A program made the translations under genes and the position numbers. DNA of 64,000 nucleotides from Erythrobacter insulae (lineage in GTDB: Bacteria; Pseudomonadota; Alphaproteobacteria; Sphingomonadales; Sphingomonadaceae). How positions within the stretch are numbered: position 1 is the stretch's first letter; every line of letters begins with the position of its first letter. Positions 26,198-34,742 of this stretch are shown in pieces. Where the stretch lies: assembly GCF_007004095.1 (NCBI RefSeq), contig NZ_VHJK01000001.1, positions 748,501 through 812,500 of the forward strand. Reading direction: 5' to 3'. Under the pieces are notes generated by a model, which ran no database searches, was not told the origin of the DNA, and was given only the letters and a program-made list of their open reading frames with translations.

Positions 26198-27427
26198 TTA
26201 AAGCATCAATCCAAGGGCCCTTTGGTCTTCCAAATAATCGGCCCACCATTGCATCATTTTACGCCGAGGTAACAGGTACTCAGCGGAATTGTAGGCTCCT
26301 CTAATCGCGTTAGCTTCCGCATGTGCAAGCTGCAATTCAATCCAGTCGGATGCGAACTTCCTTCGGCCTTCGCCATCAACTTGCTCGTTCAGGACTGTTG
26401 AGGCAAGTCCGCGGAAACCATGGACTGTTGCCTTCCCCTTGTAACCAAGATCATAAAGGCACAACAGCATGCAATTTTCGCTTATTGGCTTTCGCGCCTG
26501 ATATTTCTGCGGAAACTGCCAGGGGCTATTTGCGCGGCGCGCATTCGTCTCAATTTCGTCAAGTAATGCGATAGCCTGCATCGGAAGTGGCACAATGTGT
26601 TCGCGCCCCATCTTCATGCGATCAGCTGGAATACGCCAATTCACTTGACCGTCAGATTTCCGTTCGATCTCATCGGGCTTAAAATAGCGGGACTCTCCAG
26701 TGCGAACCATGGTCAGAATGGTCCACCGCAACGCAAGTTTCGTAACCACGTCGTGATCGCTCTCTTCCAGCCGACCATAGAACTCAGGTAGCTGAGCTTT
26801 AGGAAGCCTTGCTCTGTGCTGCACGGGCGGCTTGGCCTTCATGCTGCCACGGGTGTCAGGAACGGGGTTCAGGCTAGCCCTGCCCGTTGCAATCGCATGC
26901 CGCATAACTGCAGACACGTGGTTGATCGCCTTTCGGCCAATCTCAAGAGCATCTCGCTTTTCAAACCTACCAATGAGATCGAGTATATCTGCGTGGGTGA
27001 TTTCTGACACTGGAAGGCTGCCGAACAAAGGAAAGGCGTCGTTCTCAAAACGAGCCATTATCCACGCGGCATGTTTGGGGCTCCATCGAGCCTTCTTCTT
27101 TTCATGCCATTCACGTGCGACTACCTCGAAGGTCTCCCCGGCAGATCTTGCGATTCTTTGGGTTGCCCTTCGTTTCGCCAACGCGGGATCTGTTCCCGCT
27201 CGGACCAAGGCCTTCATTTCTTCTCGCCAAGCTCGTGCTTCAACGAGACTCATTTCGGGATAACGTCGACCAGTGATCGTCTTCTGCTTCCCCGCAAATC
27301 GGTAGGAGAGCTTAAACGTTTTTGTACCAGCCGGACTCACCTCAAGATGCAGTCCTCCCGCATCTGACAACTTCCGGCGCCTCGGCCCTGGCTTGACTGA
27401 TTTTATGGCGAGCTCGGTTAAAGGCAT
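26198..27427 (-). CDS. int: Tyrosine recombinase (P4-like integrase) of the genomic island
   Basis: The 409-residue integrase has the N-terminal DUF4102-type domain (KLSDAGGLHLEVSPAGTKTF), a SAM-like core-binding domain (about 95-190) and a catalytic domain. Catalytic positions are visible as the Arg of MVRTGESRYFKPDEI, the HGFRGLASTVLNE box (HxxR), LAHAEANAIRGAYNSAEYL with the nucleophilic Tyr, and the family tail RRKMMQWWADYL. The active-site Arg loop reads TGESRYF instead of the usual PGELR, so activity may be reduced. The gene starts 160 bases from the 3' end of the tRNA-Leu and reads away from it, the standard layout for an island integrated at a tRNA. Confidence 0.92.
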   Translation of the reverse strand: MPLTELAIKSVKPGPRRRKLSDAGGLHLEVSPAGTKTFKLSYRFAGKQKTITGRRYPEMSLVEARAWREEMKALVRAGTDPALAKRRATQRIARSAGETFEVVAREWHEKKKARWSPKHAAWIMARFENDAFPLFGSLPVSEITHADILDLIGRFEKRDALEIGRKAINHVSAVMRHAIATGRASLNPVPDTRGSMKAKPPVQHRARLPKAQLPEFYGRLEESDHDVVTKLALRWTILTMVRTGESRYFKPDEIERKSDGQVNWRIPADRMKMGREHIVPLPMQAIALLDEIETNARRANSPWQFPQKYQARKPISENCMLLCLYDLGYKGKATVHGFRGLASTVLNEQVDGEGRRKFASDWIELQLAHAEANAIRGAYNSAEYLLPRRKMMQWWADYLEDQRALGLML

Positions 27428-27587
27428 GGTCCGTCCTGTTGGGTAAGTTGCCTAAACCAACAATTACCCAACAAATTTGTCAAGCAGCCCTGAGACTGCT
27501 TGAGACCTCCTGGGACACCTAATCTCCCGCGAAAGCTGCGCTTTCGCACAGCTTTGAGACGACATGGGACTGCGTGGGATAAAGTGT

Positions 27588-27607
27588 TGGTGCCCAGAAG
27601 AGGACTC
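27588..27607. repeat. Candidate proximal attachment site within tRNA-Leu
   Basis: The 3' terminal 20 bases of the tRNA are the expected recombination target of the adjacent integrase. A degraded copy lies at 16593-16610 in the same orientation. The exact crossover core cannot be fixed from one sequence. Confidence 0.45.
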
Positions 27608-27674
27608 GAACCTCCACATCCTTGCGAATACTAGCACCTGAAGCTAGCGCGTCTACCAATTCCGCCATCTGGGC
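27588..27674 (-). tRNA. tRNA-Leu (anticodon CAG)
   Basis: On the - strand GCCCAGA (27674-27668) pairs with TCTGGGC to form the acceptor stem, followed by A73 and an encoded CCA (27590-27588). The anticodon arm has stem CTAGC/GCTAG around the loop TTCAGGT, anticodon CAG. A long variable arm and the TTCGAGTCC T-loop region are present, as expected for a class II leucine tRNA. Its 3' end serves as the likely integration site of the neighbouring island. Confidence 0.95.
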
Positions 27675-27690
27675 ACACGATCGTCCGGTC

Positions 27691-28142
27691 GTCAGAGACC
27701 GCACGTTGGTGAGTGCGCGCCACTAGCGATCCGCCAGCCTATTTGTCAATCGGATTGCTTTGCAGCCGAAGAGATTCTTTCAGGATTATCCGCTTTGTTG
27801 TCGCATCACCTTCATCCTGAAGAACCGTCGAAGGCTGCCTGAATGCCTGTATTCAAGCCTGCCATCCCTCATCATCATGTACAGGATTAGGCAACTGCTC
27901 CCAAGAAGGCGCATACAGAGGCTGCCTGATCAGTTTGTCGAGGTCCTGCCTGCGTCATCGGACAGAATCGTGCCCGGCGGCGACACCTGATGTTCCCGAA
28001 ATAGGTACCGCGCATCGGTCTTGCTCGGCATGATCGCGAGCTTATCTGAAACAAGAGTTCGTTCTTGCGTGATCGCGCAGTCCCGCCTGAAAACCAACAT
28101 ACATCTTGCACAGACTGCAGTTTTTGCACACGGCTAGCGAGT
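27691..28142. other. Intergenic stretch between tRNA-Leu and an araC-type gene
   Basis: About 450 bases hold only weak frames. A + frame at 27760-27990 has irregular, Arg-rich content without a ribosome-binding site and is not accepted. The promoters of the tRNA (- strand) and of the AraC-type gene (+ strand) must lie here, but no confident boxes were seen. Confidence 0.4.
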
Positions 28143-29192
28143 ATGAACGAGATCGTCCCCGCGTTGGCCATGATGTCTTCATTTCTGGCGGTGCTGCTTG
28201 GCGTCTTTTTGATCATCGTCCCCTCGCAGATCCGTTTGCCCAATGTTTTGTTAGGCCTATTCCTGTTAACGACCGCTCTTGATATCAGCGGCTGGTTTAT
28301 GGATGCCTGGTGGGTTGCCCATCCTGAATTGGCTTCATTGCGCGGCGCCATCGCATGGCTCCAAATGCCCTTCTTTACAGGCTTCATCTGGTTCAATTGC
28401 TTTGATCGGGAGAAGCTGCGCCTTTCCGACTTGATCCACGGATTACCAGTCATCCCAAGTCTGATCGCAGCCGCATGGGATGCCGATTTGATTGGCAGTT
28501 TTGACTATGTCCGGCTGCTGTTCGAGGCTCAATATGCGGCCTATATTGCGCTTGCGATTTACGCGTTGTGGCGGGTCAAAACAGTCATGCGGCAGCGATT
28601 TTCAGGCACTTCGGCGAGTTGGCGCTGGTTAGCCGTCATGGTCGCAGCCTCGCTTGTTGCACACAGCCTGTTCTTGATCCGCACTGTTGTTGCCCCCAAT
28701 TTTACAAGCCTTGATCTAAGCCAGCTTCAACTTGTCGCGGTTATTCTGATTTTGGCGATTACGCTGTTGATCGCATTTCAGGCCTTGCTCAAACCGCAGG
28801 TCTTCCGCGCACCTGACAGACTGCTCGTGTCTGCATCCAAAGCGGTCAATCAAAGCGGAGCCGAAAAGCCTGATCCTTTGGAAGCATTCATGCAGAGCGA
28901 ACGCCCCTATCTCGATCCGGATCTCTCGCTTGCCCGTCTTGCCAGGCGAAACGGGACCGCCGCGAAGGAAATCTCGGCAACGATCAACCAGCGGTACGGT
29001 CTGCATTTTTTCGACTTTATCAATCGGTATCGGATAGACCACGCCAAAAGGTTGCTGATCGAAACAGATCAGCCAGTGACTGAAATCTGGCTGGCGTCGG
29101 GTTTTAACACGAAATCATCATTCAACACTGCATTCCGCAAACACACAGGCGTCACGCCTTCGGCATATCGCAAGGAAAACGGCAAAAAATAG
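28143..29192 (+). CDS. Membrane-anchored AraC-family transcription regulator
   Basis: Starting at ATG 28143, the product has 349 residues. The N-terminal 220 contain about seven hydrophobic helices (for example ALAMMSSFLAVLLGVFLIIV, VLLGLFLLTTALDI and LVAVILILAITLLIAFQALL). The C-terminal 110 residues form an AraC-type double helix-turn-helix (LARRNGTAAKEISATIN; YRIDHAKRLLIETDQPVTEI; ASGFNTKSSFNTAFRKHTG; TPSAYRK). The regulator therefore sits in the membrane and binds DNA from there. It precedes a secreted beta-lactamase-like hydrolase by 84 bases on the same strand, a possible target. A start at 28065 would add 26 polar residues before the first helix and is less likely. Confidence 0.85.
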   Translation: MNEIVPALAMMSSFLAVLLGVFLIIVPSQIRLPNVLLGLFLLTTALDISGWFMDAWWVAHPELASLRGAIAWLQMPFFTGFIWFNCFDREKLRLSDLIHGLPVIPSLIAAAWDADLIGSFDYVRLLFEAQYAAYIALAIYALWRVKTVMRQRFSGTSASWRWLAVMVAASLVAHSLFLIRTVVAPNFTSLDLSQLQLVAVILILAITLLIAFQALLKPQVFRAPDRLLVSASKAVNQSGAEKPDPLEAFMQSERPYLDPDLSLARLARRNGTAAKEISATINQRYGLHFFDFINRYRIDHAKRLLIETDQPVTEIWLASGFNTKSSFNTAFRKHTGVTPSAYRKENGKK

Positions 29193-29276
29193 GTTCGACT
29201 TCGCGTAGTCGGACGCGGCACCAGAATATGTCGCCTATGCCTTGGGTGTCTTTTCCCTTTCAGCGAGTGTCATTTC

Positions 29277-30953
29277 ATGCGCCGACTTTCATCCATTTTT
29301 GCATTCCTTGCCATCGCCATTTGCGCTGCCTTCCCGGTTGCGGCGACGCCTCCCTATTGGGCCGAAGTGGATGCGCTGGTCGATAATCATCAGCCAGCCG
29401 GCGAACCGGGTATTTCCCTTGCGATTTCTGTTGATGGAGAGCCGGTCTATCATCGCTGGTCCGGGCAGGCTGACCTTGAACGCGGTGTCGCAATCGGCAA
29501 GGATACGCGGTTCTTCATCGGGTCCACTTCAAAACAGTTCACGGCGTTTGCGGTCATGCTGCTGGTAGATGAAGGACGCATCACGCTCGATCAGGATATC
29601 CGCACCATCATCCCCGAGCTCGAAGCGCGCGATGTGCCGGTGACGATCCGGCATCTGCTCAACCACACCAGCGGCCTGCGCGAGATCGGCACGCTCTTTC
29701 TGCTTGCTGGCCAAACCGAAAAAACGCCGACCAATGCCGATCAGGCGCTGGATATGATCTATCGTCAGCGCGGCGGAAACTTCCAAGCTGGCGAGCGGCA
29801 GGAATACAGCAATACCGGGTATGAATTGCTTGCAGAAATCGTCGCCCGTGTCTCAGGCGAGCCTTTCCCCCAATTCATGCAAACCCGCATTTTCGCCCCG
29901 CTCGGCATGGATCGTACGTTTGTCCGCGCCGATCCCAATCGCCTTATTCCAAATGCGGCAATCAGTTACGAACCAAACGGCGAAGGCTTTGCGCACGCGC
30001 ATATCTTGGCTGCCAGTTTCGGTTCCACGGGCATAGTCTCAGATCCGGTTGATCTGCTGCGCTGGGGCCACGCGCTGAACATGGGTCAATTTGGCGGCAC
30101 GGCCATATCAGCATTGATGGACCGGCGATCAACTCTGCCAGATGGCAGCCGCCTGATCGGAACAAACGGTCAGGAATATCGCAGCTGGCGCGGGCTGGAC
30201 ACGTGGTCCCATGGTGGCAGCACAGGAGGATTTCGGACCTTCCTGCTTCGTATCCCGGAAGCGCGCACCGTTATTGCCGTGGCAGGAAATCGCAGCGACT
30301 TTTTGAAAGCTGCCTTTGCCTTTGATGTTGCTGAAAAAGTGCTGGTCGACCGGCTGGATCCTGAACCATCGAGCGACTTCATACCCGCAACTCACGAGCA
30401 ATTGGACAGTTATGCGGGCGATTACCGATTGTTCGCTGGCGTCGTGTTTTCGCTGCGCCGCGACGGCGATGCCTTGATGTTCTCGACCTTTGGGCAAGAA
30501 GGTGCGTTCGCTCTGCCGCAAATCGGCGACGCAGAATTCATGTTGAATCCCGCGCGCGATCTGCGCCTAGTCTTCAAAGATTTTAAGGCAGGTCAGGCGT
30601 CCCGGATGCGGTGGACGGTCAGCGCCGATGGTTACATACCCGCGCCGCGTGTTGAAATGGAGCCTGTCCCGCAAGGCCCAATCGATACAGGCGCCCTGGC
30701 CGGCACATATTACAGCGACACATTACAACAGGCTTTGACGATCTATGAGCTGGACGGAAAACTGTGGGCGCGGACCGGCGATGCGCTGCGGACCTCGCTA
30801 GAGCGTTATCAGCCCGATACTTTCCGCCCAGCGGGGGAATTTGCGATACAGCGTATCCGGTTTGAGCGCGCGCCGGACGGGCCAGTCGAAACAGCTCTGA
30901 TCTCCACTTCGCTGGCGGATAATATCGTATATCGCAAGCTGGACCATCCATAG
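29277..30953 (+). CDS. Secreted serine hydrolase, class C beta-lactamase/PBP-like
   Basis: The 558-residue protein has a Sec signal peptide (MRRLSS..., cleavage near PVAA/T at residue 23) and a class C beta-lactamase fold. Catalytic motifs are S83-T-S-K86 (SxxK), Y177-S-N in QEYSNTGYELLAE, and HGG in WSHGGSTGGF. A beta-rich C-terminal domain of about 200 residues (from SSDFIPATHEQLDSYAGDYR) is of the type added to many D-aminopeptidase/esterase-like members. The substrate cannot be told: these enzymes include esterases, DD-peptidases and D-aminopeptidases. An inverted repeat covers its stop codon. Confidence 0.87.
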   Translation: MRRLSSIFAFLAIAICAAFPVAATPPYWAEVDALVDNHQPAGEPGISLAISVDGEPVYHRWSGQADLERGVAIGKDTRFFIGSTSKQFTAFAVMLLVDEGRITLDQDIRTIIPELEARDVPVTIRHLLNHTSGLREIGTLFLLAGQTEKTPTNADQALDMIYRQRGGNFQAGERQEYSNTGYELLAEIVARVSGEPFPQFMQTRIFAPLGMDRTFVRADPNRLIPNAAISYEPNGEGFAHAHILAASFGSTGIVSDPVDLLRWGHALNMGQFGGTAISALMDRRSTLPDGSRLIGTNGQEYRSWRGLDTWSHGGSTGGFRTFLLRIPEARTVIAVAGNRSDFLKAAFAFDVAEKVLVDRLDPEPSSDFIPATHEQLDSYAGDYRLFAGVVFSLRRDGDALMFSTFGQEGAFALPQIGDAEFMLNPARDLRLVFKDFKAGQASRMRWTVSADGYIPAPRVEMEPVPQGPIDTGALAGTYYSDTLQQALTIYELDGKLWARTGDALRTSLERYQPDTFRPAGEFAIQRIRFERAPDGPVETALISTSLADNIVYRKLDHP

Positions 30954-30996
30954 CCTCGCCCGTTCTTGAATTTTGACTGAGCATGCTATGGACGGT
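30943..30996. repeat. 12-base inverted repeat over the hydrolase stop codon
   Basis: ACCATCCATAGC (30943-30954) and GCTATGGACGGT (30985-30996) are reverse complements except for one base. The arms are 30 bases apart and no T-run follows. It may be a weak terminator, an operator or an mRNA-end stabiliser ahead of the formaldehyde operon. Confidence 0.4.
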
Positions 30997-31001
30997 GCAA
31001 T
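30973..31001 (+). promoter_or_regulatory. Possible promoter of the adhC operon
   Basis: TTGACT (30973-30978) is followed after 17 bases by TGCAAT (30996-31001), a fair sigma-70-like pair, 30 bases ahead of the adhC start. The second box matches only four of six consensus positions. Confidence 0.3.
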
Positions 31002-31031
31002 TCCCAAACGATCCAACAGGACACCGCCTTT

Positions 31032-32138
31032 ATGAAAACCCGCGCCGCAGTCGCTTTTGAAGCCAAGAAACCGCTAGAGATTGTGGAACTGGATTTGGAG
31101 GGACCCAAAGCAGGTGAGGTGTTGGTCGAGATTATGGCGACCGGCATTTGTCACACCGATGCCTACACTCTGGATGGTCTCGATAGCGAAGGCCTGTTCC
31201 CCAGCGTGCTTGGCCACGAAGGCGCAGGTATCGTGCGCGAAGTGGGTGCAGGCGTTACCAGTGTGGTGCCGGGCGATCATGTCATCCCGCTTTACACGCC
31301 TGAATGCCGCCAGTGCAAAATGTGCCTTAGTGGCAAAACCAATCTGTGCAGCGCGATCCGCGCGACGCAGGGCAAGGGCCTGATGCCCGATGGTACGTCA
31401 CGCTTCAGCTACAAGGGTGAGACGATCTACCATTATATGGGCTGTTCGACATTCTCGAACTTCACCGTCTTGCCCGAAATTGCCGTCGCCAAAATCCGCA
31501 CCGATGCGCCGTTCGAAAGCGCCTGCTATGTCGGCTGCGGCGTTACGACCGGCGTGGGCGCCGTGGTCAACACAGCCAAGGTTCAGCCGGGCGATAATGT
31601 CGTCATTTTTGGGCTCGGCGGGATTGGTCTGAATGTTATTCAAGGCGCCAAGATGGCCGGTGCAGACCGGATCGTTGGCGTGGACATCAACAATTCCAAA
31701 CGCGAATGGGGCGAGAAATTCGGGATGACCGATTTCGTCAATCCAAAAGAGACATCCGATGTGGTCGCGCATCTGGTTGAAATGCTGGATGGCGGCGCGG
31801 ATTACAGCTTCGATTGCACCGGCAATACCGATGTCATGCGACAGGCGCTGGAATGCTGCCACAAGGGCTGGGGCACTTCGATCATCATCGGCGTCGCCGA
31901 AGCGGGCAAGGAAATTGCAACGCGTCCGTTCCAGCTGGTGACGGGCCGGAATTGGCGCGGAACCGCTTTTGGCGGGGCCAAAGGCCGCACCGATGTTCCC
32001 AAGATTGTCGATTGGTACATGAACGGCAAAATCGCCATCGACCCGATGATCACCCACACGCTTACGCTGGAAGAGATAAACAAGGGCTTCGACCTGATGC
32101 ATTCAGGCGAAAGCATCCGCAGCGTGGTGGTTTTTTGA
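31032..32138 (+). CDS. adhC: S-(hydroxymethyl)glutathione dehydrogenase / class III alcohol dehydrogenase
   Basis: The 368-residue zinc enzyme oxidises the formaldehyde-glutathione adduct with NAD. Catalytic zinc ligands are seen in [12 protein letters not shown] and GHEGAGIV, structural zinc cysteines in [15 protein letters not shown], the class III pattern [19 protein letters not shown], and the NAD-binding [18 protein letters not shown]. The length equals that of the glutathione-dependent formaldehyde dehydrogenase family (frmA/adhC/adhI). It starts an operon with a cupin gene and fghA, the next enzyme of the pathway. Confidence 0.95.
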   Translation: MKTRAAVAFEAKKPLEIVELDLEGPKAGEVLVEIMATGICHTDAYTLDGLDSEGLFPSVLGHEGAGIVREVGAGVTSVVPGDHVIPLYTPECRQCKMCLSGKTNLCSAIRATQGKGLMPDGTSRFSYKGETIYHYMGCSTFSNFTVLPEIAVAKIRTDAPFESACYVGCGVTTGVGAVVNTAKVQPGDNVVIFGLGGIGLNVIQGAKMAGADRIVGVDINNSKREWGEKFGMTDFVNPKETSDVVAHLVEMLDGGADYSFDCTGNTDVMRQALECCHKGWGTSIIIGVAEAGKEIATRPFQLVTGRNWRGTAFGGAKGRTDVPKIVDWYMNGKIAIDPMITHTLTLEEINKGFDLMHSGESIRSVVVF

Positions 32139-32509
32139 TGCCGCCAAAGCCCGCACCTTCGAAAATCAATCTGGAGGAAAAGTTCGCGCTCTTCACGGAC
32201 CAATGGGCTCCGCGCCTTGCTGCGCATTATAACGGCAACGAGGTTCGACTGGCCAAGGTTGAAGGCGAATTTCAATGGCATCGCCACGCGGAAACGGATG
32301 AACTGTTTTTGGTGATCGATGGCGAGCTCGACATGGAATTTCGCGATCGGACAGAGCATATGAGGCAAGGTGATATGATCGTAGTTCCGCGCGGAACCGA
32401 ACATCGCCCGTGCGCACGCGCGGGCGAAGTCAAGCTGCTGGTGATGGATGCAGACGGCACACCCAATACCGGCGATGCCACCACAGCGTTCAAGCCGGTC
32501 GAGGTTTAG
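32138..32509 (+). CDS. Small cupin-domain protein in the formaldehyde operon
   Basis: The 123-residue protein consists of one cupin barrel: FQWHRHAETDELFLVIDGEL has the two metal-binding His and the Glu of cupin motif 1, and GDMIVVPRGTEHRP has the His of motif 2. The gene starts inside the adhC stop (TGATG) and is followed two bases later by fghA, so it is fully embedded in the operon. Its function is unknown; binding of a small intermediate or a metal-dependent isomerase role is conceivable. A longer upstream frame runs through adhC and is not real. Confidence 0.88.
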   Translation: MPPKPAPSKINLEEKFALFTDQWAPRLAAHYNGNEVRLAKVEGEFQWHRHAETDELFLVIDGELDMEFRDRTEHMRQGDMIVVPRGTEHRPCARAGEVKLLVMDADGTPNTGDATTAFKPVEV

Positions 32510-32511
32510 GC

Positions 32512-33360
32512 GTGACAATAGAAACACTGACCGAGACACGCAGCCATGGCGGCACGCAAGGGGTATACTCACACGCTTCGACAGAAACCGGCACGGATAT
32601 GACATTTGCCGCGTTCGTGCCTGATCATGAACCCGGCGAAACACTGCCCGTTCTGTGGTATCTTTCCGGCCTCACCTGCACCCACGCCAATGTCATGGAG
32701 AAAGGCGAATACCGCGCGGCATGTGCAAAGCACGGGATCGCGTTTATTGCCCCGGACACATCACCTAGGGGGGACGATGTCCCGGATGCGCCGGACGAGT
32801 ATGATTTCGGCAAAGGCGCAGGCTTCTATGTCGATGCCGTGTGTCACCCATGGTCAAAGCATTACCGGATGCGCAGTTATATCGAAAGCGAACTGCCAGC
32901 CGTGATCGCGAAGGAATTCCCGATCAATATGCAGCGCCAGTCGATAACCGGCCATTCGATGGGCGGGCACGGCGCGCTTACGATCGGATTGCGCAATGCA
33001 GGCCGATACCGTTCAATCAGCGCATTCAGCCCGATCGTTGCACCGTCTCATGTGCCCTGGGGTCAAAAAGCGTTTGCACGGTACCTCGGCGATGACCGAC
33101 AGGTTTGGCGTGAATATGATGCCATCGCCTTGATTGAAGACGGCGCACGCCACGATAACATCCTGATTGATCAGGGCACTTCTGACAATTTTCTTGAAGA
33201 GCAATTGCAAACTTACCGGCTGTCATCGGCATGTAAGGAAACCGGAATTCCCGCCGTCATCAGGATGCAGGATGGCTATGACCATTCCTATTTCTTTATC
33301 TCGACCTTCATGGCTGATCACATCGAATGGCATGCGCGAAAATTGCATGACAAGGATTAA
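32512..33360 (+). CDS. fghA: S-formylglutathione hydrolase
   Basis: The 282-residue esterase splits S-formylglutathione into formate and glutathione, completing the step after AdhC. The nucleophile elbow is GHSMGGHGAL; the His is in DGYDHSYFFIST and the Asp in LIDQGTSDNFL; the N-terminal LSGLTCTHANVMEKGEYR is typical of the family. The GTG at 32512 is chosen as start because it lies two bases after the cupin stop and gives the family's usual N-terminus (TIETLTETRSHGGTQGVYSH); a longer frame from 32410 overlaps the cupin gene. Confidence 0.93.
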   Translation: MTIETLTETRSHGGTQGVYSHASTETGTDMTFAAFVPDHEPGETLPVLWYLSGLTCTHANVMEKGEYRAACAKHGIAFIAPDTSPRGDDVPDAPDEYDFGKGAGFYVDAVCHPWSKHYRMRSYIESELPAVIAKEFPINMQRQSITGHSMGGHGALTIGLRNAGRYRSISAFSPIVAPSHVPWGQKAFARYLGDDRQVWREYDAIALIEDGARHDNILIDQGTSDNFLEEQLQTYRLSSACKETGIPAVIRMQDGYDHSYFFISTFMADHIEWHARKLHDKD

Positions 33361-33381
33361 CACCTTGCGCAAAAACCCGGA

Positions 33382-33990
33382 TCAGCTGGACACAACCATC
33401 CGCCGTATCTGAGCCCGCAATTCCTCGCGATACGCAGCCTGAATGCCGTCAAATTCTTCACTGCCATAAAACCGTTTGAGAACATAACCCGAGGCTGAGA
33501 AAAACTCGATCGAGGAAATAATCGCATAAACCGCGGCGATCTTTTGTGCAAAAGGCAGCGCAGCCTTCCCTTCGATATCGTCATATTTGGCGATAATCGC
33601 GTCCAGAAAGGTTTTAAGATACCATTCTTCGGGCGCTGCATCTTTGCGTTGATTATCCAGAATTTCCCGCATGATAACCTTGGTTTCGAGCGGGCTGTCA
33701 TAAGCGGTCTGCAAAAAACCAAGGATCAGTTGCTCGAATTGATCTTCGGGGGATGCACCCGGTTCTGTGCTGGATCTGACCACGCTTAACAGATGATCGG
33801 AAATAGACTTGAGAACTTCTGCGTACAGATCCTCTTTGCGTTTGAAGTGATACAGCAAGGCTTGTTTGGAAAGGTCCAAACGGCCTGCGATCTGGGCAAT
33901 GCTGGCTCCGTGAAATCCACGCGCGGCAAATTCTTCAATCGCGACCGAGATCAACTTTTCACGGGTTGCCTCCGGCGCGTTATTGCTCAT
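33382..33990 (-). CDS. TetR-family transcription regulator
   Basis: The 202-residue protein has a TetR DNA-binding domain at the start: TREKLISVAIEEFAARGFHG, SIAQIAGRLDLSKQALLYHF, KRKEDLYAEVL. The C-terminal ligand domain is ordinary in length. The start at 33990 overlaps the stop of the flavin reductase gene (ATGA), so the two are cotranscribed. The gene converges with fghA (22 bases between stops). Control of its own operon or of the neighbouring formaldehyde genes is plausible but unproved. Confidence 0.87.
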   Translation of the reverse strand: MSNNAPEATREKLISVAIEEFAARGFHGASIAQIAGRLDLSKQALLYHFKRKEDLYAEVLKSISDHLLSVVRSSTEPGASPEDQFEQLILGFLQTAYDSPLETKVIMREILDNQRKDAAPEEWYLKTFLDAIIAKYDDIEGKAALPFAQKIAAVYAIISSIEFFSASGYVLKRFYGSEEFDGIQAAYREELRAQIRRMVVSS

Positions 33991-34502
33991 GGTTTGATTG
34001 CGCAAAAGCGCCCTTCAAAAAAGCCAAGCGCAGAGGAGTTTTCAGAGCTGTGCCCCATCGCCTGAACCTCGCCCAGGATCATGGTATGATCGCCTGCGGG
34101 ATATGTTTCCCAGCGGCTGCATTCAAAATGGGCCAGTGCGCCTTTGATCACCGGTAATCCGCCGTCTGTATGATCAAAATCGGCAGCATTCAGTGCGCTG
34201 TCGCCGCGCGCGGCATATCGCCGTGCCAGCATCTGTTGATCCTCGCCCAAAATGCTGAACGTGAATTTCTCGGCCGCGAGGTATTCCGCATACTGGCTCG
34301 CTCCGTTCTGGAGGCTCCAACACAGAAGCATCGGATCAAGCGAGACAGAAACGAGCGAGTTGATCGTCATTGCTGAAATTGCTCCGCCGCCCTGATCTTC
34401 GCTGCGATTGAACGCAATGACGCACACGCCGGTGGCGAACAGGCTCATGAGCCTGCGGAACTCGGCCTGGGCGGCCGGGTCTGCCAATGGTGGGTGCGAC
34501 AC
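33987..34502 (-). CDS. Flavin reductase family protein
   Basis: Taken from GTG 34502 (with TCGGAG seven bases upstream), the product has 171 residues. It is a flavin-reductase-like split barrel: FRRLMSLFATGVCVIAF, then AISAMTINSLVSVSLDPMLLCW, SILGEDQQMLARRYA and an acidic His-containing segment near the end. Such proteins supply reduced FMN or FAD to two-component monooxygenases. No monooxygenase gene is next to it; it is coupled with a TetR regulator. A longer frame from 34577 would add an atypical Cys-rich N-terminus. Confidence 0.82.
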   Translation of the reverse strand: MSHPPLADPAAQAEFRRLMSLFATGVCVIAFNRSEDQGGGAISAMTINSLVSVSLDPMLLCWSLQNGASQYAEYLAAEKFTFSILGEDQQMLARRYAARGDSALNAADFDHTDGGLPVIKGALAHFECSRWETYPAGDHTMILGEVQAMGHSSENSSALGFFEGRFCAIKP

Positions 34503-34742
34503 AGAAAACTCCGAAATAGGATCGTTACAGCTGTAGAATGAGCAAGTCCCTGCGCGCGTTCCCCCACACCGCTGCAATTGTCAATCGAAGGCGCACAATT
34601 GGCCCCGATCCGGGTGAAGTGTGCGCGGAAATTGTCAATCGGCCAAACCTTGTCCGATTTATCGCGTTTTTCGGGCACCGATGCACCCGTTGCACGTTCG
34701 GACCTCTAATAGCGGCACTTTATTGCAAGTCAGGGACGAAAC

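Noticed and set aside
27760..27990. Open + frame of 76 codons between tRNA-Leu and the AraC gene
   Set aside because: No ribosome-binding site, irregular composition and no recognisable domain.
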